Source of the DNA: Amycolatopsis pithecellobii
GTDB taxonomy: Bacteria; Actinomycetota; Actinomycetes; Mycobacteriales; Pseudonocardiaceae
Assembly: GCF_009707865.1 (NCBI RefSeq)
Contig: NZ_WMBA01000005.1
Location: 1 to 64,000, forward strand
DNA: 64,000 nt
Direction: 5' to 3'
Shown: piece by piece, positions 34,070-43,933 of the stretch
How positions within the stretch are numbered: the stretch's first letter is position 1
Layout of the letters: each line of letters starts with the position of its first letter
Position numbers and translations under genes: made by a program
The notes under the pieces: model-generated
The model's database searches: none
What the model was told of the DNA's origin: nothing
The model's input: only the letters and a program-made list of their open reading frames with translations

Positions 34070-34972
34070 ATGACAACATTCAGTACCTCCGACATCCCTT
34101 CCCTTGCCGGCCGCACCGTCGTCATCACCGGCGCGAACAGTGGAATCGGCCTCGCCACCGCCCGCGCCCTCGCCGCCAAGGACGCGCGGGTCGTGCTCGC
34201 GGTACGCGATCCCGCCAAGGGGCGGGTGGCCGCCGTGACGATGACCGGACGCGTGGAGGTCCGCCGGCTCGACCTCGCCGACCTGTCCTCGGTCCGCGCT
34301 TTCGCCGGGGAGTTCACCGATCCCGCCGATGTGCTGATCAACAACGCGGGCGTCATGATCCCGCCACTGACGCGCACGGTGGACGGTTTCGAGTTGCAGA
34401 TCGGCACCAACCATCTGGGCCATTTCGCGCTCACGAACCTGTTGTTGCCGCAAATCCGGGATCGGGTCGTCACGGTTTCCTCGAACGGTCACAAGGTGGG
34501 CGCGATCGACTTCGACGACCTCAACTGGGAACGCAAGCCGTACCGGGCAATGGCCGCCTACGCACAGTCCAAATTGGCCAATCTGCTGTTCACTTCGGAG
34601 CTCCAGCGGCGGCTCGCCGGCGCCGGCTCGCCGGTGATCGCGACCGCCGCGCACCCCGGCATGGCGGCCACGAACCTGGTGCGGTTCGACGGACGGCGCG
34701 TGCGCTATCTCGCGCAGAAGGCGGTGGCGGGGCTTTTCGCGCAGAGCGTTGACGCCGGTGCCCTGCCGACGTTGTACGCGGGCGTGGCGGATATTCCGGG
34801 CAACAGTTATGCGGGTCCCAGCGGCTTCATGGAAGGACGCGGCGCGCCGGAACTCGTCGGCCGCTCGGCCAAGGCACAGGACACTGAGGTGGCGCGTCGC
34901 CTCTGGGACGTCTCGGAAAAGCTGACGGGAGTCACTTTTCCCCGCCTCGCACGGCAGGGAGCGGACGTGTGA
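34070..34972 (+). CDS. SDR family oxidoreductase (retinol-dehydrogenase-like)
   Basis: 300 aa. TGANSGIGLATA at about residues 21-32, NNAGV, the catalytic Ser in VSSNGHK and YAQSKLAN. The long substrate loop and length fit the light-dependent protochlorophyllide reductase/retinol dehydrogenase-like SDRs. No ribosome site precedes the ATG; the promoter spacing predicts a leaderless mRNA. Its stop overlaps the esterase start by 4 bp (GTGA), so reductase and esterase are co-expressed under the divergent TetR. Confidence 0.9.
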   Translation: MTTFSTSDIPSLAGRTVVITGANSGIGLATARALAAKDARVVLAVRDPAKGRVAAVTMTGRVEVRRLDLADLSSVRAFAGEFTDPADVLINNAGVMIPPLTRTVDGFELQIGTNHLGHFALTNLLLPQIRDRVVTVSSNGHKVGAIDFDDLNWERKPYRAMAAYAQSKLANLLFTSELQRRLAGAGSPVIATAAHPGMAATNLVRFDGRRVRYLAQKAVAGLFAQSVDAGALPTLYAGVADIPGNSYAGPSGFMEGRGAPELVGRSAKAQDTEVARRLWDVSEKLTGVTFPRLARQGADV

Positions 34973-36450
34973 GCCGGGTCCGGACCGAATCCGGTGTCGT
35001 CGAAGGAATCGAGAGCGACGGGCTGCACTTGTTCCGCAATATCCCGTTCGCCGCACCACCGTTCGGCCGCCACCGGTTCCGCCCGCCGGTGCCCCCCGCA
35101 CCATGGGCCGGGGTCCGCGACGCGACCCGTCCGGGCCCGGGTGCCCCGCAACCGCCGGGCCAGGGCCTGTTCGGCAGCGTCTACGCCCCGCCCGGCACCG
35201 GCGAGGACTGCCTCACGCTGGAGGTCTGCACGCCCGATCCGGGAGCCGCGAATCTGCCGGTGATGGTGCACATCCACGGCGGCGCCTACGTGTACGGCGC
35301 CGGCTCGGCGGCGGGCTATCGGGGGAACAATTTCGCCCGGCACGGGATCGTCCACGTCGGAATCAATTACCGGCTGGGAATCGACGGGTTCCTGTATCTG
35401 GGCGAGGGCACGGACAATCTCGGCTTGCGGGACCAGACCGCCGCCCTGGAATGGGTGCGGCGCAATATCGCGGCCTTCGGCGGTGACCCCGGTCAGGTCA
35501 CGATCTTCGGCCAGTCCGGCGGTGCGGTCAGCGTGCTCAACCATCTGGCGATGCCGGCCTCGCGGGGTTTGTTCACCCGCGCGATCGCGCAGAGCGGGAA
35601 CCCCGCGGCGACAGTGGAACCTGTCGAGGCGATGCGGATCATGCGGCAGGTCGCACGCCGCCTGCGCGTCCCGGCGACCGTCGAGGGGATGCGCGATGTC
35701 CCGATCGGACGGACGGTGGCCGCGACGGAAGCGGCGTTGGCCCGGTTCGGCCGCGGCCTGGCCGTCGGTGACCGGCGTGTCCTGCTGTTGAGTCCTTTTC
35801 GGACAGTCCACGGCGCCGAGTCTCTTCCGGTGCCGGCCGGCCGGCTCGCCGGAACCGGTGCCGCGGAGGTGCCGCTGCTGACCGGCACCGTGCGCAACGA
35901 GGCGGTCGATCTGGTGACCATGATCGCGAGCACGGCGTGGCTGGCGCCCCTGATCCGCCGCGGCCTCCGCTCGGCGATCGGCGTCGACCGCACGTTGCGC
36001 GACGCGTATCGGGCGGGCCCGCGCCGGATCACCGATGCGTCCGCGCTCGTCGAGGCGGCGTGGAGTGACTGGGGATTTCGTATACCCACACTGCGTTTCG
36101 CGGCAGCCCGTTCCGCGCCGACGTGGGTGTACGAGTTCCACTGGCAGTCGCCCACCCGCCCGCCGATGCTCGGCGCATCGCATGGCCTCGACCTGTGTTT
36201 TGTCCGCGACGACGTCGAGCTCGTCGCGACGGCCGGTGAGGAAGGCCGGGAGCTACTGGGCACGCAACAGCCGCGCGGCCTGGCGGAAACCATGCACAAG
36301 GCGTGGGTGCGATTCGCGACAACCGGCGATCCAGGCTGGCCCCGTTATGCCACGCCGGACCGCGCGACCATGGTGTTCGATACGTCCTCCCGGGTGGTGC
36401 CGGATGCCGCCGGCATGGAGCGCCGCGGCTGGGACAAGCGAAAGCTGTGA
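34969..36450 (+). CDS. Type-B carboxylesterase
   Basis: 493 aa, typical family length. Oxyanion-hole HGGAYVYG, nucleophile elbow FGQSGGAVSV (GxSxG with Gln and Gly where GESAG is usual), and a C-terminal His region around GASHGLDLCFV. No signal peptide, so cytoplasmic. The GTG start overlaps the SDR stop. Together with the SDR it may hydrolyse and reduce a xenobiotic ester/ketone sensed by the TetR protein (inference). Confidence 0.9.
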   Translation: MSRVRTESGVVEGIESDGLHLFRNIPFAAPPFGRHRFRPPVPPAPWAGVRDATRPGPGAPQPPGQGLFGSVYAPPGTGEDCLTLEVCTPDPGAANLPVMVHIHGGAYVYGAGSAAGYRGNNFARHGIVHVGINYRLGIDGFLYLGEGTDNLGLRDQTAALEWVRRNIAAFGGDPGQVTIFGQSGGAVSVLNHLAMPASRGLFTRAIAQSGNPAATVEPVEAMRIMRQVARRLRVPATVEGMRDVPIGRTVAATEAALARFGRGLAVGDRRVLLLSPFRTVHGAESLPVPAGRLAGTGAAEVPLLTGTVRNEAVDLVTMIASTAWLAPLIRRGLRSAIGVDRTLRDAYRAGPRRITDASALVEAAWSDWGFRIPTLRFAAARSAPTWVYEFHWQSPTRPPMLGASHGLDLCFVRDDVELVATAGEEGRELLGTQQPRGLAETMHKAWVRFATTGDPGWPRYATPDRATMVFDTSSRVVPDAAGMERRGWDKRKL

Positions 36451-36484
36451 CGCCGTTTTGCGTCCTGGGCATATGCTCCCGCCT

Positions 36485-37030
36485 ATGACGCAAGACGATC
36501 TGGACAGCTTGGTACGCCAGCGAATCCGTGCGCTGCGGGCCGCGCAGGGCTGGTCGCTGGAGGAGCTGGCGACCCGCGCACGGCTGAGTGCGTCCTCGCT
36601 CAGCCGGATCGAGAACGGCCGGCGGCGGCTCGCGCTGGACCAGCTCGTCACCCTCGCCCGTGCCCTGGACACCTCGCTCGACCAGCTGGTCGAGACGGAC
36701 ACCGACGACGTGATCGCCAGCCCGGCGATCGACAAGGCGCACGGGCTGATGCGGTGGCCGGTCAAGGCGGACCCCGGCCTGTCCGTCGTCCGGCAGCGCC
36801 TCACCGATCCGCCGCCGGAGGCCTCGCGCATGCGGGCGCATCCGGGCCGGGAATGGCTCGTCGTGCTGTCCGGCACCGCCGTCCTGCTGCTGGGCGATCG
36901 CCGCCTCCTGGTGGAGACCAACCAGGCCGCGGAGTTCCCCACCATGCTCCCGCACGGGATCGGGACCGACGGCGGCCCGTGCGAGATCATGGGCATCTTC
37001 GACCGCGACGCCCGCCGCGGGCACCGTTGA
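36485..37030 (+). CDS. XRE-family regulator with cupin domain
   Basis: 181 aa. An N-terminal XRE HTH (LEELATRARLSASSLSRIENGRR) is followed by a cupin fold (AHPGREWLVVLSGTAVLLLGD). The metal-binding His of enzymatic cupins are mostly absent, suggesting ligand sensing rather than catalysis. It is followed after 90 bp by a SAM methyltransferase on the same strand. Confidence 0.88.
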   Translation: MTQDDLDSLVRQRIRALRAAQGWSLEELATRARLSASSLSRIENGRRRLALDQLVTLARALDTSLDQLVETDTDDVIASPAIDKAHGLMRWPVKADPGLSVVRQRLTDPPPEASRMRAHPGREWLVVLSGTAVLLLGDRRLLVETNQAAEFPTMLPHGIGTDGGPCEIMGIFDRDARRGHR

Positions 37031-37120
37031 TCTTGCCGGTCCCGCGAACCACGCAGCCATCGTCTTGCCAATCGCGCAAACTAGGGTGCGCGTGACGCAT
37101 GGTCGGCTTATTTTGGCGTC

Positions 37121-37939
37121 ATGACACACACCGGGCACACCGAAATCCTCGACCTCGACGCCGAAGTACTCGCCGGGCACCTCGCGTCCATTGTCGACTG
37201 GCTCCCCATCGAGCCGCCCCGGCAGATCGTGGACCTGGGTTGCGGGACCGGAGCCGGCACGTTCGCCCTGCTGGGCCGCTTCCCGGAAGCGCAGGTGACC
37301 GCTGTCGACGCCGCGCCGGAGCACCTGCACCGGCTGCGGGACAAGGCCGGCGCGGTGGCCGGCCAGGTGCGCACCGTCCAGGCCGATCTGGACGGGACCT
37401 GGCCGGACCTCGGGCGTCCCGACCTGGTGTGGGCTTCGGCTTCCCTGCATCACCTGGCCGATCCCGGTCGCACGCTGCGCCGGGTCCACGACATCCTCGC
37501 GCCCGGCGGGCTGTTCGCCGTCGTCGAGCTCGCCGATTTCCCGCGCTTCCTGCCCGAGGATGCACCTGAGGAGCGGCCCGGCCTGGAGGCACGCTGCTAC
37601 GCCTTGAGTGACCGCCTGCTGGCCGAGAAGCTACCCCACCGCGGCGCCGACTGGGGTCCCGCACTGGCGGCCGCCGGCTTCACACTCGACGATCAGCGCA
37701 CGATTTCCGTCCACATCGGACAGTCCGCGTCCGGCGCGGTGGGCCGCTACGCGCTCAGGGGCTTGCACGGCCTGCGCGCCAGGGTCGCCGATGAGCTCTC
37801 GGACGAGGACCTCGCGGCCCTGGATCGGTTGCTCGACACCGAAAGCCCGCACAGCATCCTGCGCCGCGACGATCTTGCGGTGCGCACGAAACGTACCGTG
37901 TGGGCAGCGCGCCGTACGACAGATGCGGCTGCCGGGTAG
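37121..37939 (+). CDS. Class I SAM-dependent methyltransferase
   Basis: 272 aa. Motif I VDLGCGTGAGT at about residues 37-47, acidic motif II end VTAVDAAPEHL, and ASLHHLADPG as motif IV/post region. The fold belongs to the large Methyltransf_11/25 group; the acceptor cannot be predicted. It converges on the Rv1733c-like gene 8 bp away. The cupin regulator upstream may control it. Confidence 0.87.
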   Translation: MTHTGHTEILDLDAEVLAGHLASIVDWLPIEPPRQIVDLGCGTGAGTFALLGRFPEAQVTAVDAAPEHLHRLRDKAGAVAGQVRTVQADLDGTWPDLGRPDLVWASASLHHLADPGRTLRRVHDILAPGGLFAVVELADFPRFLPEDAPEERPGLEARCYALSDRLLAEKLPHRGADWGPALAAAGFTLDDQRTISVHIGQSASGAVGRYALRGLHGLRARVADELSDEDLAALDRLLDTESPHSILRRDDLAVRTKRTVWAARRTTDAAAG

Positions 37940-37947
37940 CGGCCGGT

Positions 37948-38502
37948 TCACAGATGGCTGGGCAGGTGCGCCCACTCCTGTGCCCAGCGGGCGTACCGGC
38001 GGCGGTCCATGGCCGCCCGCAGGAACCAGAACACTCCAGCCAGGAATGCGACGAACGTGAGCCAGCTCAGCGTCGCCACACCGATCGCCGTGACGGCCGC
38101 GGCACCGGGCGGCGAGACGGGATCCCCGGTGCGGTTGAGCCAGATCGGCACCGTCGTGCCCCGCACGCTGCCTCTGCCGGCGGAGACCGCACCGGTGCGG
38201 ACGCTCCCGTCCGGTAGCCGCCACGAAGCCTTCACCGGTGCGGTCACCTCCATCGGGACACCCTGAGCCGTCAGCAAAGGCGGGGGCGCGTCGGTGAGCA
38301 ACACCGCCGTCGCGGGATGCCGGTCCGCGGCCGATTCCTGTTGTGCCGCATAGACTTCGGACCCGACCGCGAAGGTGAAGGGCAACGCGGCCAGCGCGAG
38401 GAGCACCACGAGCGCCAGCACCGCGTTCTCCACCCGGTCCGCGGTTCGCACCAGCGGATTGCGGCTCACACAAGCCAGTCGCCACCCCATCCGGCCGTTC
38501 AT
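37948..38502 (-). CDS. Rv1733c-family membrane protein
   Basis: 184 aa. The start RLACVSRNPLVRTADRVEN is the hallmark of the actinobacterial Rv1733c family. Two transmembrane helices flank an extracellular domain: about residues 28-48 and 138-160. Function is unknown; in mycobacteria the relative is dormancy-linked, which need not apply here. Monocistronic. Confidence 0.8.
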   Translation of the reverse strand: MNGRMGWRLACVSRNPLVRTADRVENAVLALVVLLALAALPFTFAVGSEVYAAQQESAADRHPATAVLLTDAPPPLLTAQGVPMEVTAPVKASWRLPDGSVRTGAVSAGRGSVRGTTVPIWLNRTGDPVSPPGAAAVTAIGVATLSWLTFVAFLAGVFWFLRAAMDRRRYARWAQEWAHLPSHL

Positions 38503-38580
38503 GCATCGAGCATCCCCCTGCCGGCAGCCGCTGCGAAGGGCCCTTTGTCACCATCCACCCAGGTGGAGGACCCGGGAGAC

Positions 38581-39138
38581 TCAGGGCGTGACGCCGAGGC
38601 TCGCCGCCCAGCCGTCCGTGGTGAGGACCTCGCCGCGGCGGGGGAAGACCTGCGTGGTCAGCATGTCGTGCACGGCCGTGTCGGGGTCGCCGCACGCGTC
38701 GGACAGGACGGTGACGCCGTAGTCGAGGTCGGCGGCCTGCACGACGGTGGACAACACGATGCCGCTGGTGGCGATGCCCGCGAGAACGAGGTTGCCGATG
38801 CCCTGGGCGGCGAGAATCTGCGGCAGGTTGTTGCCCGAGAAGGCGCTGACGCGGTTCTTGTACACCACGATCTCGCCGTCGCGTGGGGCGACCTCGGGGT
38901 GCAGCGCCGTGCCGGGGTCATCCTCGGTGAACGCACCGGCGGGCAGGGCACTGAACATCTTGTTGTGCGGGTGGACATCGATGTGCCCGGGGCGCAGCCG
39001 GAGTGCCACGTGGATCACCGGGATCTCCGCGGCGCGTGCGGTGCTCAGCGCGGCCACGGCATGCGGCAGGTACTCCCCCGGCAAGCGCTCGACGAGGCTG
39101 ACGTGGAGGTCCATGGCGAGCAGGGCGGTACGGGTCAC
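38581..39138 (-). CDS. Isochorismatase-like hydrolase lacking the catalytic cysteine
   Basis: 185 aa. Asp10 (LLAMDLH) and Lys94 (VYKNRVSAF) of the Asp-Lys-Cys triad are present, but the position of the nucleophile (GVATxxCVxST in active members) is Ile127 in GIATSGIVLST. Chemistry by the usual thiol mechanism is therefore not possible; isochorismatases proper, which also lack the Cys, act by another route, so activity is not excluded. It is the last gene of a MarR-MFS-hydrolase operon, 4 bp after the MFS gene. Confidence 0.85.
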   Translation of the reverse strand: MTRTALLAMDLHVSLVERLPGEYLPHAVAALSTARAAEIPVIHVALRLRPGHIDVHPHNKMFSALPAGAFTEDDPGTALHPEVAPRDGEIVVYKNRVSAFSGNNLPQILAAQGIGNLVLAGIATSGIVLSTVVQAADLDYGVTVLSDACGDPDTAVHDMLTTQVFPRRGEVLTTDGWAASLGVTP

Positions 39139-39142
39139 GGTG

Positions 39143-40528
39143 TTACCTTTCCGGTTGGGCGACGTGGCGCAGGCTGCGGTCCACGACGGTGATGAGCAGG
39201 TAGAGCACGCCGGCCCCGAGCATCAGCCACGCCAGGTGGTGCATCCCGGATGTCGTGGCGTGTTGCCCGAACGACGCGGCGATCATGGCCGAGGCGACCA
39301 TCGAGCCGATGTAGCCGAACGTCCGCAGGAGACCGGCCGAGGATCCGATGCGTTCGGAATCCGCTTGGTAGTACACGGAATTCTGCAGCGCGAGCGTGTT
39401 CGTCCCCTGGGGGACACCGAAGATCACCGCGAGTGCGAGCAGCATCCACAGTGGACTGGTCTCGGTGAGCGTGACCATCAGCAGGCACGCGACGATCTGG
39501 CCGGCCGCACCGATGAGGAGTTTGGCGCGCACTCCCCGCCGCCGCCCGGTGACCGTCGCGATGGCCATCGCCACCAGGAACATGGGAATCTGGACGAGAC
39601 CGGCGTGAAAGGGCGAGAGGCCGAACCCCTTCTCGGTCCACTGGGTGAATCCGTAGATGAACGCGTAGGAGACGGTGTAGGCGACCAGCGCACGCACGTA
39701 GGTCGCCACCAGCGGCAGGTTGCCACCCAGCACCCGCAGATCGATGAACGGGGTGCCGGCGCGCAGTTCCCGTACCGTGAAAGCCGCGCCGGCGGCGACG
39801 GTGATGACCGCCAGGTACCAGCTGGCTGCCCGCAGATTCATCAGGAACAGCAGTAACGACACCAGCATCACGGCGAACAGCGCCATGCCGGGCAGGTCGA
39901 GCCGGCCGGCCATCCCGGTGCGCCGCGCCGGGGCAGGCCGCTTCGGCAGCCGCAGCGCGCCCAGCACGATGGCGGCGACCGACAGCGGCACGTTGAGCAG
40001 GAACACGGTGCGCCACCCGCCGGCGCCGATGAGCAGGCCGCCCAGCAGCGGCCCGACGACCGAGATCGTCTGGTTGGCCAGCGCGAGCGCGGTCAGCACA
40101 CCGGCGGGACTGTCCTGGCCCGTCCGGTCCGCTTCACTGCGCAGCAGCGCCATGGCGGCGGGATAACCGGCGCAGGTGCCGATGCCGAGCAGGACCCGCG
40201 CTCCGATGAGGACGGCGAGATCGGGGGCCAGCGTGCCGATGAGGCCGGCGACGCCGACGAGGGCCGTGCCGGCGAGGAAGAGCCGGCGCGGGCCGAAGAT
40301 GTCGATCAGCCGCCCGACGATCGGCTGCCCGAGCGCGGTGGCCAGGTACAGCGCCGACACCAGCCATGCGGTTTCCGACGGCGGGGCACCCAGCGCCGCG
40401 CCGATCGGGATGAGCGCGACCGCGATGATGGTGGAGTTGACCGGGTTGAGGATCGAACCCAGCATCATCGGCGGGATCAGGCGGCGGTCGAAACCTGCTT
40501 TCGCAGTGGACACGCCGCCGTCAGTCAT
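39143..40528 (-). CDS. MFS drug/metabolite transporter (DHA2-like)
   Basis: 461 aa with about 14 membrane helices. Motifs ALGQPIVGRLIDIFGPRRLFL and LGIGTCAGYPAAMALL fit DHA2 drug:H+ antiporters. The start overlaps the MarR stop by 8 bp. MarR-controlled efflux with a hydrolase partner suggests detoxification of an aromatic or amide compound (inference). Confidence 0.9.
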   Translation of the reverse strand: MTDGGVSTAKAGFDRRLIPPMMLGSILNPVNSTIIAVALIPIGAALGAPPSETAWLVSALYLATALGQPIVGRLIDIFGPRRLFLAGTALVGVAGLIGTLAPDLAVLIGARVLLGIGTCAGYPAAMALLRSEADRTGQDSPAGVLTALALANQTISVVGPLLGGLLIGAGGWRTVFLLNVPLSVAAIVLGALRLPKRPAPARRTGMAGRLDLPGMALFAVMLVSLLLFLMNLRAASWYLAVITVAAGAAFTVRELRAGTPFIDLRVLGGNLPLVATYVRALVAYTVSYAFIYGFTQWTEKGFGLSPFHAGLVQIPMFLVAMAIATVTGRRRGVRAKLLIGAAGQIVACLLMVTLTETSPLWMLLALAVIFGVPQGTNTLALQNSVYYQADSERIGSSAGLLRTFGYIGSMVASAMIAASFGQHATTSGMHHLAWLMLGAGVLYLLITVVDRSLRHVAQPER

Positions 40529-40964
40529 GGATCAACCGCTCCAGGATCGCCATCGCGGCGATCACCGTCTGCCGTTCGGCTTCGGTGCACTTGTCCTGCA
40601 ACTGCCCGGCGAGCCACTCGCCCCGGGCCCGCCGGCCTTCCTCAACCCGGCGGCGCCCCGCGGCGGTGAGCACGATGAGCTGACGGCGCCCGTCGGTGGG
40701 ATCGGGCCGCCGCTGGACGAGGCCGAGCCCGGCCAGCGGCGTGACGATCGCACTCATCGACTGGTGCCGCACCCCCTCGGCGGCGGCCAGATCGCTCACC
40801 GTGAGGCCGTCGTTTCCCGACAGGCGCGCGAGCACGGACGCCTGCGCGAAGCTGATGTCCTCCGGATCGGCGGCGTCGAGGATGCGACGCCGGAGGCGGC
40901 CCGTGACAGCACGGACCCCTTGCGAAGCCTGGACAGCCGATCGCGACGGCGGGCGCTTGGTCAT
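40521..40964 (-). CDS. MarR family regulator
   Basis: 147 aa. Winged-helix segment TVSDLAAAEGVRHQSMSAIVTPL followed by the wing PTDGRRQLIVLTAAG. First gene of the MarR-MFS-hydrolase operon. A 25-bp dyad (40991-41015) lies 26 bp upstream of its start and is the likely auto-operator. Confidence 0.9.
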   Translation of the reverse strand: MTKRPPSRSAVQASQGVRAVTGRLRRRILDAADPEDISFAQASVLARLSGNDGLTVSDLAAAEGVRHQSMSAIVTPLAGLGLVQRRPDPTDGRRQLIVLTAAGRRRVEEGRRARGEWLAGQLQDKCTEAERQTVIAAMAILERLIHD

Positions 40965-40990
40965 GCCTCCAGACTAGAACCCGCAGCCCA

Positions 40991-41015
40991 AACTGTCCAG
41001 TCAGACTGCGCAGTT
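40991..41015. promoter_or_regulatory. Nested 25-bp palindrome upstream of MarR operon
   Basis: Outer arms AACTG (40991-40995) and CAGTT (41011-41015) and inner arms CAGTC (40998-41002) and GACTG (41004-41008) share one centre at A41003. Only 2-nt spacers break the symmetry. Position and symmetry fit a MarR dimer site; the adjacent acyl-CoA dehydrogenase ends just to the right. Confidence 0.75.
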
Positions 41016-41039
41016 GCCCTGTGTTTCTGAGCTCGGCTA

Positions 41040-42191
41040 CTACCCTCGGAGCAGCTGCCGCGCCATCACGATGCGCTGGATCTGGTTCGTGCCTTCATAA
41101 ATCTGGGTGATCTTCGCGTCGCGCATCATGCGTTCCAGCGGAAAGTCGCGGGTGTAGCCGTAGCCGCCGAGCAGCTGCACGGCGTCGGTGGTGACCCGCA
41201 TCGCGACATCCGAGGCATGGCATTTCGCGGCGGCACCGAAGAAGGACAGGTCCGAGTCCTCGCGATCGGACTTCGCCGCGGCCACGTAGACCATCTGACG
41301 CGCCGTTTCCACGGCCATCGCCATATCGGCCAGCATGAACTGGATCCCCTGGAAATCGGCGATGTGCTTGCCGAACTGCTTGCGCTCCTTGACATACGCC
41401 AGCGCGTGGTCCAGCGCACCCTGCGCGATCCCGACCGCCTGCGCGGCGATCGTGATCCGCGTGTGGTCCAGTGTGCGCAGAGCGATCTTGAGCCCCTGAC
41501 CGGGTTCACCCACGATGCGGTCACCGGGGATGCGTACGTTGTCGAACAACAGCTCCCTGGTCGGCGATCCCTTGATCCCGAGCTTCTTCTCCTTGGCACC
41601 GAAGGAAAAACCCGCGTCGGACTTCTCCACGACGAACGCGCTGATGTTGGCCCCGCGCGGACCGTCCGGATCGGTGACCGCGAGAACCGTGTAGTACTCG
41701 GAGATTCCCGCGTTGCTGATCCACGACTTCTGTCCATTGAGGACCCAGCTGTCGCCCTCGGGGGTGGCACGGCAACGCATCGACACGGTGTCCGAGCCGG
41801 CATCGCGTTCGGACAGTGCGTAGGAGAACGCGGCGTCCCCGCGGGCGAGCGGTGGCAGGTACTTCGCCTTGACCTCCTCGCTCGCGGCGAGGATCAGCGG
41901 CAGGCTGCCGAGCTTGTTCACGGCCGGGATGAGCGATGACGAGGCACACACCCGCGCGACCTCTTCGATCACGATACAGGTGGCCAGCGCGTCGGCGCCG
42001 GCACCGCCGTAGGCCTCCGGCACGTGCGGGGCGTGGAAATCCGACGCCACCAGCGCGTCATAGGAGGCCTTGGGGAACTCCTCACGCTCGTCGGCCTCGG
42101 CGGCGTGCGGCGCGATGCGTTCCTCCGCCAGCGTGCGCACGGCCTCCCGGATGGCGTCGTGGTCTTCGGTGGTGGTGAACAGGGCGGACAT
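41040..42191 (-). CDS. Acyl-CoA dehydrogenase
   Basis: 383 aa. FAD/substrate motifs YALSERDAGSD and WISNAG, LGGYGYTRDFPLERMMRDAK, and the catalytic Glu in QIYEGTNQIQR. This is the short/branched-chain acyl-CoA dehydrogenase pattern. It lies 12 bp after a 3-hydroxyacyl-CoA dehydrogenase gene, forming a beta-oxidation pair with a divergent TetR regulator. Confidence 0.93.
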   Translation of the reverse strand: MSALFTTTEDHDAIREAVRTLAEERIAPHAAEADEREEFPKASYDALVASDFHAPHVPEAYGGAGADALATCIVIEEVARVCASSSLIPAVNKLGSLPLILAASEEVKAKYLPPLARGDAAFSYALSERDAGSDTVSMRCRATPEGDSWVLNGQKSWISNAGISEYYTVLAVTDPDGPRGANISAFVVEKSDAGFSFGAKEKKLGIKGSPTRELLFDNVRIPGDRIVGEPGQGLKIALRTLDHTRITIAAQAVGIAQGALDHALAYVKERKQFGKHIADFQGIQFMLADMAMAVETARQMVYVAAAKSDREDSDLSFFGAAAKCHASDVAMRVTTDAVQLLGGYGYTRDFPLERMMRDAKITQIYEGTNQIQRIVMARQLLRG

Positions 42192-42203
42192 CGGATCTCC
42201 TCG

Positions 42204-43049
<846 letters not shown>

Positions 43050-43073
43050 ACCCACTCCTCACCGGAACTCGAT

Positions 43074-43097
43074 ACCATTCAGATGGTACTCAGTACC
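43074..43097. promoter_or_regulatory. Overlapping palindromes between HBD and TetR genes
   Basis: ACCAT-TCAG-ATGGT (43074-43087) and GGTACTCAGTACC (43085-43097) are both perfect dyads and share three bases. They lie 25-48 bp from the divergent dehydrogenase start, so the TetR protein at 43173 probably represses the beta-oxidation pair here. Confidence 0.7.
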
Positions 43098-43172
43098 GTC
43101 GAGGAGGAGAAGACCTGTTACCCCGGTATGACCGGCGCCACGCCACTAGGCTGCCGGCGGAGGTGGGCGGAA

Positions 43173-43835
43173 TTGACAGCGAAACCGGTCAAAGCGCGGC
43201 TGACCGAGGCCGCGTTCGCATTGTTCGAAGAGCGCGGCTACGACCAGACCACCGTCGACGACATCACCGAACGCGCGGGCGTCGGGCGTACCACGTTCTT
43301 CCGCACCTTCCGGTCCAAAGAGGACGTGATCTTCCCCGACCACGAGGTCCTGCTGAAGGCGATCGTGGCGCGGCTGGACGGCTCCGCCCCGCACACCGCA
43401 CTGGTGGCCGTGACCGAGGGCGCGCGACTGGTACTACGCCACTACCTCGCCGAAGGCGAACTGGCGAGGGCGCGGTATCGGTTGACCCGGAGCGTGCCGG
43501 CGCTACGGGACCGCGAAATCGCCGGAACCCAGCAATACCAACGACTTTTCCGCGAATTCATCCACCGCTGGCTCGGCGCGGACGCCGGCAGCGCGCTCAA
43601 GGCCGAACTGATGGCCGCCGCCGCGGTCACCGCGCACAACCATGTCCTGCGCCGCTGGCTGCGCAGCCAGAGCACCGACCCCGAAGCCGAGTTCGACGCG
43701 GCGATGGCGGAAACCATGGCGTTGTTCACTCCCCCGGCGACGACCGGGAACGCGCTGGTCGTCTTCCAGACCACCAAAGATCTCGACACCGTCCTGCCGG
43801 ACTTGCGACGGCTCCTCGGCGAACCGCGATCCTGA
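43173..43835 (+). CDS. TetR family regulator (fatty-acid-type)
   Basis: 220 aa from a TTG at 43173, chosen for GGAGG at 43159-43163 nine nt upstream; the in-frame ATG at 43128 would add 15 residues but lacks a ribosome site. HTH segment VDDITERAGVGRTTFFRTFRSKEDVIF, then a helical ligand domain. Divergent from acyl-CoA metabolism genes, so an acyl-CoA ligand is plausible. Confidence 0.87.
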   Translation: MTAKPVKARLTEAAFALFEERGYDQTTVDDITERAGVGRTTFFRTFRSKEDVIFPDHEVLLKAIVARLDGSAPHTALVAVTEGARLVLRHYLAEGELARARYRLTRSVPALRDREIAGTQQYQRLFREFIHRWLGADAGSALKAELMAAAAVTAHNHVLRRWLRSQSTDPEAEFDAAMAETMALFTPPATTGNALVVFQTTKDLDTVLPDLRRLLGEPRS

Positions 43836-43904
43836 TCATGCTTGCACACGCTAACTATGCACTTGTGACGAATAGGCCCGCCATTGTCCCAACTTCTTGA
43901 AGGC

Positions 43905-43925
43905 TTATATAACCCGGTGATATAA
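43905..43925. promoter_or_regulatory. MarR operator candidate
   Basis: TTATAT (43905-43910) and ATATAA (43920-43925) form an inverted repeat around 9 bp, extendable as TTATATAA/TGATATAA. An A/T-rich dyad is conspicuous here and lies just before the GTG start of the MarR gene, so autoregulation is likely. Confidence 0.7.
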
Positions 43926-43933
43926 CTTGATTC

